Assembly: GCF_002920575.1 (NCBI RefSeq)
Contig: NZ_PQSQ01000063.1
Location: forward strand, 1 to 48,744
Direction of reading: 5' to 3'
DNA from: Streptomyces sp. Ru73
Lineage (GTDB): Bacteria > Actinomycetota > Actinomycetes > Streptomycetales > Streptomycetaceae
Length of the DNA stretch: 48,744 nucleotides
The notes below the pieces were generated by a model. The model made no database searches, was not told the origin of the DNA, and saw only the letters and a list, made by a program, of their open reading frames with translations. A program made the translations under genes and the position numbers. Positions 8,321 to 17,011 of the stretch are shown one piece after another. How positions within the stretch are numbered: position 1 is the first letter of the stretch; each line of letters starts with the position of its first letter.

Positions 8321-9802
8321 GTGTTGGACCACGGCGCAGCCCCTCCCGCAGAGGGCAGCGACCCCCAGCCGCAGCAGCCTCCGTCCCGCCCCGGGCCGCT
8401 CGGCACCCTGATGCGGCGCAAGCCCGTCGAGCGCCTGGTGGCCGAGGGCGGCCAGGGCGAGGGCGGCTCCCTCCGCCGCTCCCTGGGCATGTGGCAGCTG
8501 ACCATGATCAGCATCGGCGCGACGCTCGGCACCGGCATCTTCGTCGTGCTCGGCGAGGCCGTCCCGGACGCCGGCCCCGCCGTGATCATCTCCTTCGTGA
8601 TCGCCGGCATCACCGCGCTCTTCTCGGCGCTGTCCTACGCCGAGCTGGCCGGCACCATCCCGGTCTCGGGGTCCTCGTACTCCTACGCGTACGCCACGCT
8701 CGGCGAGCTGGTCGCCTGGGTCTGCGGCTGGTGCCTGATCCTGGAGTACGGCGTCTCGGTCGCCGCGGTCGCGGTCGGCTGGGGGCAGTACCTCAACGAG
8801 CTGCTGTCCGGCACGCTCGGCTTCACGATCCCCGACGTGATCGCCGCGCCGCCCGGTGACGGCGGCATCTTCAACCTGCCGGCGCTGCTGGTCGTGCTGC
8901 TCGCCATGGTCTTCCTGCTGGGCGGCGCCAAGGAGAGCGCCCGCGCCAACACGATCATGGTCGCGGTGAAGATCGCCGCGCTGCTGCTCTTCTGCGGCGT
9001 CGCCTTCCAGGGCATCCGCGCCGGGAACTACGCCCCCTTCATGCCGCTGGGCATGGCGGGCGTCAGCGCCGCCGGTGCCACCCTCTTCTTCTCCTACATC
9101 GGCTTCGACGCCGCCTCCACGGCCGGCGAGGAGGCCAAGAACCCGCAGCGCGACCTGCCCCGCGCGATCATGCTCTCGCTGGTCATCGTCACCGCGCTGT
9201 ACTGCCTGGTCGCCGCGGTCGCCGTGGGCGCGCTGCCCTGGAAGAAGTTCGCCGGCACCGAGGCCGCGCTCGCCGGGATCATGAAGGACGTCACCGGCCA
9301 GGGCTTCTGGGCCGTGCTGCTCGCCCTCGGCGCGGTCGTCGCCATCGCCTCCGTCGTGCTGACCGTGCTCTACGGCCAGACCCGCATCCTCTTCGCGATG
9401 TCCCGCGACGGCCTGGTGCCCAAGGTCTTCTCCAAGGTCCACCCGAAGACCGGCGCGCCCCGCGCCAACACCGTCATCGTCTCGCTCTTCTGCGGCATCC
9501 TGGCCGCCGCCGTGCCGCTCGGCCAGCTGGCGGACGCCACCAGCATCGGCACGCTCTTCGCGTTCGCGCTGGTCAACGTCGCGGTCATCGTGCTCCGCAA
9601 GACCCGGCCCGACATGCCGCGGTCCTTCCGCACCCCGCTGTCGCCGCTCTTCCCCGCCATCGGCTTCGTGCTGTGCCTCTGGATGATGGGCAGCCTCGAC
9701 GTGGTCACCTGGGTGGTGTTCGGAGTCTGGATGGTGGCCGGTCTCGTGTTCTACTTCGCTTACGGCATGCGCCGCTCCCGATTGGCCACCGACCAGAAGT
9801 GA
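8321..9802 (+). CDS. APC-superfamily cationic amino-acid permease
   Basis: A 493-residue membrane protein with about 12-13 hydrophobic helices. The SIGATLGTGIFVVLGEA first helix and the FFSYIGFDAASTAGEEAKNPQRDLPRAI stretch are diagnostic of the APC superfamily, and of its cationic amino-acid transporter (CAT, YfnA/RocE-like) branch. It would import lysine, arginine or a related amino acid across the plasma membrane. The GTG start has AAGGAG eight bases upstream. The next gene, an Lrp-type regulator, starts ten bases after its stop, so the two are one transcript. The cationic specificity agrees with the amino-acid monooxygenase genes downstream. Confidence 0.9.
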   Translation: MLDHGAAPPAEGSDPQPQQPPSRPGPLGTLMRRKPVERLVAEGGQGEGGSLRRSLGMWQLTMISIGATLGTGIFVVLGEAVPDAGPAVIISFVIAGITALFSALSYAELAGTIPVSGSSYSYAYATLGELVAWVCGWCLILEYGVSVAAVAVGWGQYLNELLSGTLGFTIPDVIAAPPGDGGIFNLPALLVVLLAMVFLLGGAKESARANTIMVAVKIAALLLFCGVAFQGIRAGNYAPFMPLGMAGVSAAGATLFFSYIGFDAASTAGEEAKNPQRDLPRAIMLSLVIVTALYCLVAAVAVGALPWKKFAGTEAALAGIMKDVTGQGFWAVLLALGAVVAIASVVLTVLYGQTRILFAMSRDGLVPKVFSKVHPKTGAPRANTVIVSLFCGILAAAVPLGQLADATSIGTLFAFALVNVAVIVLRKTRPDMPRSFRTPLSPLFPAIGFVLCLWMMGSLDVVTWVVFGVWMVAGLVFYFAYGMRRSRLATDQK

Positions 9803-9812
9803 ACCACCCCCC

Positions 9813-10268
9813 GTGCGACTGAACGACCTCGACGAACGCATCGTCCACGCGCTGGCGGAGGACGCCCGCCGCTCCTACGCCGACATCGGACAGGAGGTCG
9901 GGCTCTCGGCCCCGGCCGTCAAACGCCGGGTGGACCGGCTGCGCGAACAGGGCGCCATCACCGGCTTCACCGTACGGGTGGACCCGGCGGCGCTCGGCTG
10001 GGAGACCGAGGGCTTCGTCGAGCTGTACTGCCGTCGCAACACCTCGCCCGAGGCCATTCACCGCGGCCTCGCGCGCTATCCCGAAGTGGCGTCCGCCTCC
10101 ACCGTGACCGGTGAGGCGGACGCCCTCGTCCAGGTCTTCGCCGCCGACATGCGGCACTTCGAGCGGGTGCTCGAACGGATCGCGGGCGAGCACTTCGTCG
10201 AGCGGACCAAGTCCGTCCTCGTGCTCTCGCCGCTGCTGCGGCGCTTCTCCTCGGGCTCGCCCGTCTGA
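9813..10268 (+). CDS. Lrp/AsnC-family transcriptional regulator
   Basis: A 151-residue protein with the standard AsnC layout: winged helix-turn-helix (residues 1-60, RLNDLDERIVHALAEDARRSYADIG then LSAPAVKRRVDRLREQGAI), then a RAM effector domain (GWETEGFVELYC to the ERTKSVLVLSPLLRR end). Family members form octameric discs that wrap DNA and sense an amino acid. It is cotranscribed with the cationic amino-acid permease and precedes the amidase/monooxygenase pair, so it is most simply their local, lysine- or arginine-responsive regulator. GTG is used as start; it lies ten bases after the permease stop. Confidence 0.92.
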   Translation: MRLNDLDERIVHALAEDARRSYADIGQEVGLSAPAVKRRVDRLREQGAITGFTVRVDPAALGWETEGFVELYCRRNTSPEAIHRGLARYPEVASASTVTGEADALVQVFAADMRHFERVLERIAGEHFVERTKSVLVLSPLLRRFSSGSPV

Positions 10269-10586
10269 CCGTCGCCCCTCGGGTCTGGGGGCCTCAGGGG
10301 GGCGGGCGGCCCGGTCCCGCTGGGCGGCTCGGCCCTCGCGCCCTCGCCCCTCTCGTTCCTCTGGCCCCTCCGGCGGCTCGGCGGTCCGGCGCGGCGCGGT
10401 GCCGCGCAACGAATCGCCGCGAGCGGCTCCGAAGGCGCAACGAATCGGTACGCGGAGCGCAATGGTGCAGCCTTGTACCACTTGCTCCGCGGACCGTACC
10501 GTTCTTGTCGGCTTCCGGCAGATGTCCTCCGACGGTCATCTGCCCGCAGCCTCTCAGCCGCCCGTACGCACCTTCCGAGGGGTCCC
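10269..10586 (+). promoter_or_regulatory. Amidase-monooxygenase promoter region with three GCGCAA boxes
   Basis: No gene is supported here. GCGCAACGAATCG occurs twice exactly (10404-10416 and 10435-10447), and GCGCAA again at 10457-10462. The start-to-start distances are 31 and 22 bases, almost the same as in the permease promoter. GAGGGG at 10577-10582 serves the amidase ATG. I infer an Lrp-type operator shared by both transcripts. Confidence 0.5.
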
Positions 10587-11384
10587 ATGTCACCGCTGCG
10601 CACCGCCCTGCTCCAGAGTTCGGGACGGCCCGGCGACGTGGCGTACAACCTCAAGGCCCTCGCCCGGGCCGCCGAGGACGCGGCCGCGGCCGGCGCCCGG
10701 CTGCTGGCCTGCCCCGAGATGTACCTCACCGGCTACGCCATCGGCTCCGGCGTGCACGAGCTCGCCGAGCCCGCCGACGGCGAGAGCGCCGACGAGATCG
10801 CCCGGATCGCCGCCGAGCACGGCATCGCCGTCGTCTACGGCTACCCGGAGCGGGACGGCGCGACGGTCTACAACTCCGCGCAGCTCATCGGCCCCGACGG
10901 CACCCGGCTGGCGAACTACCGCAAGACGCACCTCTTCGGCTGCTTCGAGCAGGAGATGTTCACCCCCGGCGACCGGCCCGTCGTCCAGGCCGAGCTGGAC
11001 GGGGTCCGGATCGGCCTGCTGATCTGCTACGACGTGGAGTTCCCGGAGAACGTCCGGGCGCACGCGCTGGCCGGCACCGACTTCCTGGTGGTGCCCACGG
11101 CGCAGATGCACCCCTACCAGTTCGTCGCCGAGTCGCTCATCCCGGTACGCGCCTTCGAGAGCCAGCTCTGGATCGCGTACGTCAACCGCACCGGCCCCGA
11201 GGGCGAGTTCGAGTTCGTCGGACTCTCCACACTGGCCGGGCCCGACGGGGTCGTACGGGCCCGCGCCGGACGCGGCGAGGAGACGGTGACCGGCGACGTC
11301 GACCCGGCCTTCCTCGCGGCCTCCCGCGCGGCCAACACCTACCTCACGGACCGCCGCCCGGAGCTGTACGGCTCGCTGAGCTGA
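10587..11384 (+). CDS. Nitrilase-superfamily amidase, DavA-like (omega-amino/guanidino amide hydrolase)
   Basis: A 265-residue carbon-nitrogen hydrolase with the full catalytic triad: Glu44 (CPEMYLTGYA), Lys113 (YRKTHLFG) and Cys147 (GLLICYDVEFPE). Length and motifs match Pseudomonas DavA, which hydrolyses 5-aminovaleramide to 5-aminovalerate and ammonia. The following gene is a DavB-like monooxygenase that would make such an amide, which supports this role. If the monooxygenase takes arginine instead, the substrate would be 4-guanidinobutyramide, an arginine breakdown product described from streptomycetes. The ATG is preferred over an upstream in-frame start because of the GAGGGG site. It acts in the cytoplasm, probably in an operon with the next gene (118-base gap). 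Confidence 0.85.
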   Translation: MSPLRTALLQSSGRPGDVAYNLKALARAAEDAAAAGARLLACPEMYLTGYAIGSGVHELAEPADGESADEIARIAAEHGIAVVYGYPERDGATVYNSAQLIGPDGTRLANYRKTHLFGCFEQEMFTPGDRPVVQAELDGVRIGLLICYDVEFPENVRAHALAGTDFLVVPTAQMHPYQFVAESLIPVRAFESQLWIAYVNRTGPEGEFEFVGLSTLAGPDGVVRARAGRGEETVTGDVDPAFLAASRAANTYLTDRRPELYGSLS

Positions 11385-11502
11385 CCCCGGCACGTCCCGC
11401 CGCGCGCCGCAGCCGCACCGGCCGCGCCGCCGGCCACTCCCTCCTGGGCTCCGCCCGCCCCCTTCCTCCCTTTCTGCACGGTTCTGCAAGGAGTCTCGCC
11501 CC

Positions 11503-13194
11503 ATGACGTCCACGGTGCCCACCGCCGTCCAGCACACCGACGCGCAGCCGCCGATCACCATGTTCGGCCCGGACTTCCCCTTCGCGTACGACGACTTCCT
11601 CGCCCACCCGGCGGGACTGGGCCAGATACCCGCGACCGAGCACGGCACCGAGGTCGCGATCATCGGCGGCGGCCTCTCCGGCATCGTGACCGCCTACGAG
11701 CTGATGAAGATGGGCCTCAAGCCCGTCGTGTACGAGGCGGACCAGATCGGCGGGCGGCTGCGCACCGTCGGCTTCGAGGGCTGCGACCCCTCGCTCACCG
11801 CGGAGATGGGCGCCATGCGCTTCCCCCCGTCCTCCACCGCGCTGCAGCACTACATCGACCTGGTCGGGCTGCACACCAAGCCCTTCCCGAACCCGCTCGC
11901 GCCCGAGACCCCCTCCACCGTCGTCGACCTCAAGGGCGAGTCCCACTACGCCGAGACCCTCGACGACCTGCCCGACGTCTACCGCCAGGTCGCCGAGGCA
12001 TGGAACGCCTGCCTGGAGGAGGGCGCCGACTTCTCCGACATGAACCAGGCCCTCCGTGAGCGCGACGTCCCGCGCATCCGCGAGATCTGGGGCAAGCTCG
12101 TCGAGAAGCTGGACAACCAGACCTTCTACGGCTTCCTCTGCGACTCCAGCGCCTTCAAGTCCTTCCGGCACCGGGAGATCTTCGGCCAGGTCGGCTTCGG
12201 CACCGGCGGCTGGGACACCGACTTCCCCAACTCCATCCTGGAGATCCTGCGCGTCGTCTACACCGAGGCCGACGACCACCACCGCGGGATCGTCGGCGGC
12301 AGCCAGCAGCTCCCGCTGCGCCTGTGGGAGCGCGAGCCCGAGAAGATCGTGCACTGGGCCCAGGGCACGTCCCTCTCCTCGCTGCACGACGGCACCCCGC
12401 GCCCGGCCGTCACCCGGCTGAACCGCACCGCCGGCAACCGGATCACCGTCACCGACGCCTCCGGCGACATCCGCACTTACCAGGCGGCCGTCTTCACTGC
12501 GCAGTCCTGGATGCTGTTGTCAAAGATCGAGTGCGACGACGCACTGTTCCCCATCGACCACTGGACGGCGGTGGAGCGCACTCACTACATGGAGTCCTCC
12601 AAGCTGTTCGTGCCGGTCGACCGGCCGTTCTGGCTGGACAAGGACGAGGAGACGGGCCGGGACGTCATGTCGATGACGCTGACGGACCGGATGACCCGCG
12701 GCACCTACCTCCTGGACAACGGCCCGGACCAGCCGGCCGTCATCTGCCTCTCGTACACCTGGTGCGACGACAGCCTGAAGTGGCTGCCGCTGGACGCCAA
12801 CGAGCGCATGGAGGTCATGCTCAAGTCGCTCTCGGAGATCTATCCGAAGGTCGACATCCGCAAGCACATCATCGGCAACCCGGTGACCGTGTCCTGGGAG
12901 AACGAGCCTTACTTCATGGGCGCGTTCAAGGCCAACCTGCCGGGCCATTACCGCTACCAGCGCCGCCTGTTCACGCACTTCATGCAGGACCTCCTTCCCG
13001 AGGACAAGCGCGGCATCTTCCTGGCCGGCGACGACATCTCCTGGACCGCCGGCTGGGCCGAGGGCGCCGTGCAGACCGCGCTGAACGCCGTGTGGGGCGT
13101 GATGCACCACTTCGGCGGCAGCACCGACGCCACCAACCCGGGCCCGGGCGACCTCTACGACGAGATCGCCCCGGTCGAACTGCCGGAGGACTGA
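11503..13194 (+). CDS. Flavin monoamine-oxidase family L-amino-acid 2-monooxygenase, DavB-like
   Basis: A 563-residue FAD enzyme. The opening PITMFGPDFPFAYDDFLAHP block, the EVAIIGGGLSGIVTAYELMK dinucleotide-binding fold, the EMGAMRFPPSST flavin loop, the FGQVGFGTGGWDTDFPNS stretch and the C-terminal GIFLAGDDISWTAGWAEGAV match, from memory, Pseudomonas lysine 2-monooxygenase (DavB) nearly end to end. That enzyme converts L-lysine and O2 to 5-aminovaleramide, CO2 and water. The neighbouring DavA-like amidase, cationic permease and Lrp regulator fit a lysine (or arginine) degradation unit. A simple oxidase activity giving keto acid and peroxide is possible. No signal peptide is seen. Confidence 0.88.
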   Translation: MTSTVPTAVQHTDAQPPITMFGPDFPFAYDDFLAHPAGLGQIPATEHGTEVAIIGGGLSGIVTAYELMKMGLKPVVYEADQIGGRLRTVGFEGCDPSLTAEMGAMRFPPSSTALQHYIDLVGLHTKPFPNPLAPETPSTVVDLKGESHYAETLDDLPDVYRQVAEAWNACLEEGADFSDMNQALRERDVPRIREIWGKLVEKLDNQTFYGFLCDSSAFKSFRHREIFGQVGFGTGGWDTDFPNSILEILRVVYTEADDHHRGIVGGSQQLPLRLWEREPEKIVHWAQGTSLSSLHDGTPRPAVTRLNRTAGNRITVTDASGDIRTYQAAVFTAQSWMLLSKIECDDALFPIDHWTAVERTHYMESSKLFVPVDRPFWLDKDEETGRDVMSMTLTDRMTRGTYLLDNGPDQPAVICLSYTWCDDSLKWLPLDANERMEVMLKSLSEIYPKVDIRKHIIGNPVTVSWENEPYFMGAFKANLPGHYRYQRRLFTHFMQDLLPEDKRGIFLAGDDISWTAGWAEGAVQTALNAVWGVMHHFGGSTDATNPGPGDLYDEIAPVELPED

Positions 13195-13282
13195 CCGTCC
13201 GACGGCCATCCGGAGCCGACGACCGCACGGCCGGGTGCGGTGCGGTCGGGGGCCCGGCTACCGGACTCGGGGACGGAGGGGA

Positions 13283-13314
13283 CAGGGGGAGCCGCCGCGG
13301 CGCGGCTCCCCCTG
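13283..13314. terminator. Bidirectional hairpin between convergent genes
   Basis: Arms 13283-13295 and 13302-13314 are perfectly complementary over 13 bases with a six-base loop. It separates the monooxygenase from the convergent LLM-type oxidoreductase, ending three bases before the latter's stop. Confidence 0.75.
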
Positions 13315-13317
13315 CGC

Positions 13318-14247
13318 TCATATCCCGGCCGCGCGCGCCGCTTCGTACACCTCCGCCGCCAGGTTCTTCAGCTCCTCCGCGTCCCGGGCCCGGCCCTGCA
13401 GGTCGAGCAGGATCTCCCCGACGCCCACCTCGGCATGGGCCACCAAGTCCTCGATGATCTGCGCGACGTCCCCCTGGAAGGGCGCGCGGTCCTGGCCCTC
13501 GTACGCCTTCGGCGTGAGCTGGGTGTTCACCCGCAGGACGTTGTCGAACGGGGCCTCGCGACCGCGCTCCGCGGCCAGCTCCCGTACCCGCCGCCACTGC
13601 TCGGCCAGCTTCTCCGCGCCCATCGCCACCGGCATCCAGCCGTCCGCCCGGTCCACCAGCCGGCGCAGCGCCCGCGGGCTGGTGGCGGGCAGCAGTACCG
13701 GTATCGGCCGGGCGGGCTTCGGGCCGACCACGGACGGGGGGATCGTCGTCAGCTCGCCCTCGTACGCCACCGGGTCCGGGCCCCAGACGGCCCGGCACAC
13801 GTCCAGCAGCTCGTCCAGCACCTTGCCGCGCCGCTCGAACGGGGCCACCGCGGCCGCCGCGTACTCGTCGAGGGACCAGCCCGTGCCCAGCCCGGCCACC
13901 ACCCGGCCGCCGCTCGCCGCGTCCAGCGAGGCGAGGCCGCGGGCCAGCTGGAAGGGCACGTGCAACGGGGCGACCAGCACGCTCGTGCCCAGCCGGGCCC
14001 GCTCCGTGACCGCGGCGGCCAGCGTCAGCGTCACCAGCGGATCGGCCACCGAGCGGTACTGATCGGGCCAGGGGAGACCCGGTATGCCGTACAGCCCTTG
14101 CGTCGCGGGCTCGGGGAACAGCACGCGCTCGAAGACCCAGAGGCTCTCGTACCCGATCTGCTCGGCGGCGCGCGCCACGTCCGGCACGTCGCGGCCGAGG
14201 TCGTACTGGCGCATCTGGGGAAGGCCCAGTCCGAGTCGGACAGTCAT
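13318..14247 (-). CDS. LLM-class F420-dependent oxidoreductase
   Basis: A 309-residue luciferase-like TIM barrel. The opening VRLGLGLPQMRQYD, the ARLGTSVLVAPLHVPFQLARGLASLDAASGGR core and the GLGTGWSLDEYAA segment are typical of actinobacterial F420-dependent LLM enzymes, which transfer hydride between coenzyme F420 and a small substrate. Streptomycetes make F420. The substrate is not predictable. The ATG chosen has AAGGAG about seven bases upstream; a frame-consistent ATG 12 codons earlier has none. It converges on the monooxygenase operon and is diverged from the DUF5995 gene by about 200 bases in which I see no gene. Confidence 0.88.
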   Translation of the reverse strand: MTVRLGLGLPQMRQYDLGRDVPDVARAAEQIGYESLWVFERVLFPEPATQGLYGIPGLPWPDQYRSVADPLVTLTLAAAVTERARLGTSVLVAPLHVPFQLARGLASLDAASGGRVVAGLGTGWSLDEYAAAAVAPFERRGKVLDELLDVCRAVWGPDPVAYEGELTTIPPSVVGPKPARPIPVLLPATSPRALRRLVDRADGWMPVAMGAEKLAEQWRRVRELAAERGREAPFDNVLRVNTQLTPKAYEGQDRAPFQGDVAQIIEDLVAHAEVGVGEILLDLQGRARDAEELKNLAAEVYEAARAAGI

Positions 14248-14452
14248 ACCGTGCTCCTTCGCATCCGGTTCACCGGCGGTCATGTGCGATCAACGTCCGC
14301 CGGGCGCGGGGGAGTTCCGCTCGCAGGGGGCGCGATGGCGCGCGGTACCGGCGCACACCGCCGGTGAGGGTCCGGCCATGCCTTTAGCCCGATCCGGTCA
14401 CTCCGCACCGCGCCGTCCCTGCCGAGGGCCCGCCGCTGCCACGCTGATCCGT

Positions 14453-15145
14453 ATGACGACGATGCAGCCGACGGGCGCGACGGCGGGTGTGGCGCGGGTC
14501 GTGGCGCGGATGCGCGCGCTGGACGCGACGCTGCCGCCGGCCGACGGCGTAGGGGTGTTCAACCGGGTGTACCTGCAGGTCACCGAGGAGGTCGGACGGC
14601 AGATCGGGGCCGGCGGCTTCCGGGACGCGGGGGCGGCGGCCGAGCTGGACGTGCGGTTCGCGCTGCGCTACCTCGGCGCGGTGGACGCCGTCACGGCCGG
14701 GCTGCGGCCGCCGGCCTGCTGGCGCCCGCTGTTCCAGCTGCGCCGCCATCCCGGCGTCAAGCCGCTGCAGTTCGCGCTGGCCGGCATCAACGCGCACATC
14801 GGCCACGACCTGGCGCTCGCCCTGGTGGACACCTGCGGGGCGCTGGGGTGCGAACCGACCGCGCTGGAGGCCGACTTCGACCGGGTGGGGCGGGTGCTGA
14901 CCGGCCTGGAGGAGCGGGTGCGGGAGCGGCTGATGCCGGGGCCCGACGTGCTGGACATCGCCGATCCGCTGACCCACCTGGCCGGCTCCTGGAGCCTGGA
15001 GGCGGCCAGGGGCGGCGCGTGGGCGGCGGCCCGGGCGCTGTGGAGCCTGCGCGGCCTGCCGGAGGTGGCGGAGGAGTTCGCGGAGCGGCTCGACGCGGGC
15101 GTCGGCCTGGTCGGCCAGATGCTGCTGACACCACTGCGCGGCTGA
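14453..15145 (+). CDS. DUF5995-family protein
   Basis: A 230-residue, mostly helical soluble protein. The stretches GVFNRVYLQVTEEVGRQI, LDVRFALRYLGAVDAVTAG, CWRPLFQLR and LQFALAGINAHIGHDLALALVDTC are the recurring blocks of DUF5995, a family frequent in actinobacteria with no established function. The paired His in NAHIGHD and acidic residues nearby might form a metal or ligand site; that is my inference. No signal peptide or membrane segment is seen. Directly after its stop lies an 18-bp tandem repeat array. Confidence 0.75.
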   Translation: MTTMQPTGATAGVARVVARMRALDATLPPADGVGVFNRVYLQVTEEVGRQIGAGGFRDAGAAAELDVRFALRYLGAVDAVTAGLRPPACWRPLFQLRRHPGVKPLQFALAGINAHIGHDLALALVDTCGALGCEPTALEADFDRVGRVLTGLEERVRERLMPGPDVLDIADPLTHLAGSWSLEAARGGAWAAARALWSLRGLPEVAEEFAERLDAGVGLVGQMLLTPLRG

Positions 15146-15158
15146 CGCGGCCTGCACG

Positions 15159-15266
15159 GCCGAGACCGGCGACGGGGCCGAGGCCGGCTGCGGAGCCGAG
15201 GCCGGCCGCGGGGCTGAGGGCGGCCGCGGAGCTGAGTTCGGCTGCGGGGCCGAGACCGGTCGCGGG
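15159..15266. repeat. Six tandem 18-bp units (minisatellite-like)
   Basis: Six head-to-tail 18-base units in exact register, starting at 15159, 15177, 15195, 15213, 15231 and 15249, with consensus GCYGAGRYCGGCYGCGGR. The array starts 14 bases after the DUF5995 stop. All three frames on the plus strand stay open through most of it because the unit is a multiple of three. The remaining gene-free stretch to the permease stop (15267-15464) holds nothing I can name. Confidence 0.85.
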
Positions 15267-15464
15267 CCGACGCGCTTCGCGGACCGTCCGGCTGGGTAAC
15301 TCCCCGGTGGGGGCTCCCCAGGGCTGCACCTGTATGCGCGCAGGCCACCCCGTCACCACGCGCCCGGCGCCGTAGGCCGCCGCCCCGTCACCATGTGCCC
15401 GGCGCCATGTGCCGCCCACAGGCGGCGCAGAAGCCCGGGTCCGAGCCCCTGTGCGCGGCCCCTG

Positions 15465-16865
15465 TTACGCCCCCGGCGCCGTGTCCCCGTCCCTCTCCTC
15501 GTCGTACGCCGACGTGCCCTCGTCCAGCAGCGGTTCCTGGGTCTTCAGGTGGGCCGGGGCCAGGGCCCGGAGGACGTGGTAGCCGGAGAGGACGACGATC
15601 GTGCCGAGCGCGATGCCGCCCAGTTCGAAGTTGTCGGAGATCTTCAGGCTGACGCCGCCGACGCCGATGATGATGCCCGCGGCCACGGGGACCAGGTTCA
15701 GCGGATTGCGCAGGTCGACCTTGTTGTGCACCCAGATCTGCGCGCCGAGCAGGCCGATCATGCCGTACAGGATGACCGTGATGCCGCCGAGCACCCCGCC
15801 CGGGATCGCCGCGACCACGGCGCCGAACTTGGGGCAGAGCCCGAAGAGGAGGGCGAAGCAGGCGGCGGCCCAGTAGGCGGCGGTGGAGTAGACGCGGGTG
15901 GCCGCCATGACGCCGATGTTCTCGGAGTACGTGGTGTTGGGCGGCCCGCCGAGCGCGGTGGAGAGCACGGACGCGGCGCCGTCGGCGGAGATCGCGGTGC
16001 CCAGCTTGTCGTCCAGCGGGTCGCCGGTCATCTCGCCGACCGCCTTGACGTGCCCGGCGTTCTCCGCGACCAGCGCGATCACGACCGGCAGCGCGACCAG
16101 GACGGCGGACCACTGGAAGCTCGGCCCGTGGAAGGACGGCAGGCCCACCCAGTCGGCCTTGGCCACGGCCGAGAAGTCCAGCCGCCAGTGGTCGGTGACC
16201 TTCCCGGCGCCGTTCTGGGAGTGGATCATCCCGAAGACCAGGTCGAAGACCCAGGAGATGAGGTACCCGAAGACCAGCCCGAGGAAGATCGCGATGCGCG
16301 ACCAGAAGCCGCGCAGACAGACCACGGCGAGCCCGGTGAACAGCATGGTCAGCAGCGCCACCCACTGGTCCTGCGGCCAGTAGGTGCTCGCGGTCACGGG
16401 GGCGAGGTTGAAGCCGATCAGCATGACGACCGCGCCGGTGACGACCGGCGGCATCGCCGCGTGGATGATCCGCGCACCGAACCGCTGCACCGCGAGCCCG
16501 ACGGCGAAGAGCACCGCGCCGACCACGAGGACCGCGCCGGTGACCGTGGCGCTCGAACCGCCCTGGGCCCGGATGACGGCTGCCACGCCCACGAAGGAGA
16601 GGCTGCACCCGAGATAGGAGGGCACCCGGCCACGGGTCGCGAGCAGGAAGATCATGGTCGCGACGCCGGACATCATGATGGCGAGGTTCGGGTCCAGACC
16701 CATGAGGACCGGCGCGACGAAACTCGCACCGAACATCGCCACCACGTGCTGCGCGCCGAGGCCCGCTGTGCGCGGCCAGGACAGCCGCTCGTCGGGTCTG
16801 ACCACGGCTCCCGGCGCGGGGGTGCGCCCGTCTCCGTGGAGGGTCCAGCGCACGCCGAGGCCCAT
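15465..16865 (-). CDS. NCS2-family uracil/xanthine permease
   Basis: A 466-residue membrane protein with about 14 hydrophobic helices. The QHVVAMFGASFVAPVLMGLDPNLA opening, the VALVAENAGHVKAVGEMTGDP motif with its substrate-contacting Glu, the GGPPNTTYSENIGVMAATRV signature and the later GGVLGGITVILYGMIG stretch identify the nucleobase-cation symporter-2 family, on the uracil (UraA/PyrP) side. It would import uracil or another nucleobase with protons. ATG is supported by GGAG six bases upstream; the frame extends 19 codons further without a better site. It is divergent from the thioesterase gene. Confidence 0.92.
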   Translation of the reverse strand: MGLGVRWTLHGDGRTPAPGAVVRPDERLSWPRTAGLGAQHVVAMFGASFVAPVLMGLDPNLAIMMSGVATMIFLLATRGRVPSYLGCSLSFVGVAAVIRAQGGSSATVTGAVLVVGAVLFAVGLAVQRFGARIIHAAMPPVVTGAVVMLIGFNLAPVTASTYWPQDQWVALLTMLFTGLAVVCLRGFWSRIAIFLGLVFGYLISWVFDLVFGMIHSQNGAGKVTDHWRLDFSAVAKADWVGLPSFHGPSFQWSAVLVALPVVIALVAENAGHVKAVGEMTGDPLDDKLGTAISADGAASVLSTALGGPPNTTYSENIGVMAATRVYSTAAYWAAACFALLFGLCPKFGAVVAAIPGGVLGGITVILYGMIGLLGAQIWVHNKVDLRNPLNLVPVAAGIIIGVGGVSLKISDNFELGGIALGTIVVLSGYHVLRALAPAHLKTQEPLLDEGTSAYDEERDGDTAPGA

Positions 16866-17011
16866 GGAAGCTCCGTTCTCGTCAAGTCGTCGTGAGGCCA
16901 CCGACCGGCGGTGACCGGCCAATGTTAGTGGGGGCCAGGTCCGCTTCCTCCGGTTACGGCCCGGATCGGCCGCGCATGGTCTCGGTCACTCGGCCCCGGG
17001 CGGGAGCAGTC

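Noticed and set aside
8162..9841. 559-codon minus-strand frame opposite the permease
   Set aside because: The Glu/His/Gly/Asp-rich composition without hydrophobic core is the mirror of the membrane gene on the other strand; there is no ribosome site or family motif.
10587..13194. Indole-3-acetamide pathway (tryptophan 2-monooxygenase plus hydrolase)
   Set aside because: The flavoenzyme resembles lysine monooxygenase far more closely. The amidase is of the nitrilase superfamily rather than the IaaH amidase-signature type, and the permease is of the cationic branch.
15159..15266. CRISPR-like array
   Set aside because: The units are directly adjacent 18-mers without spacers, and no cas gene is present.
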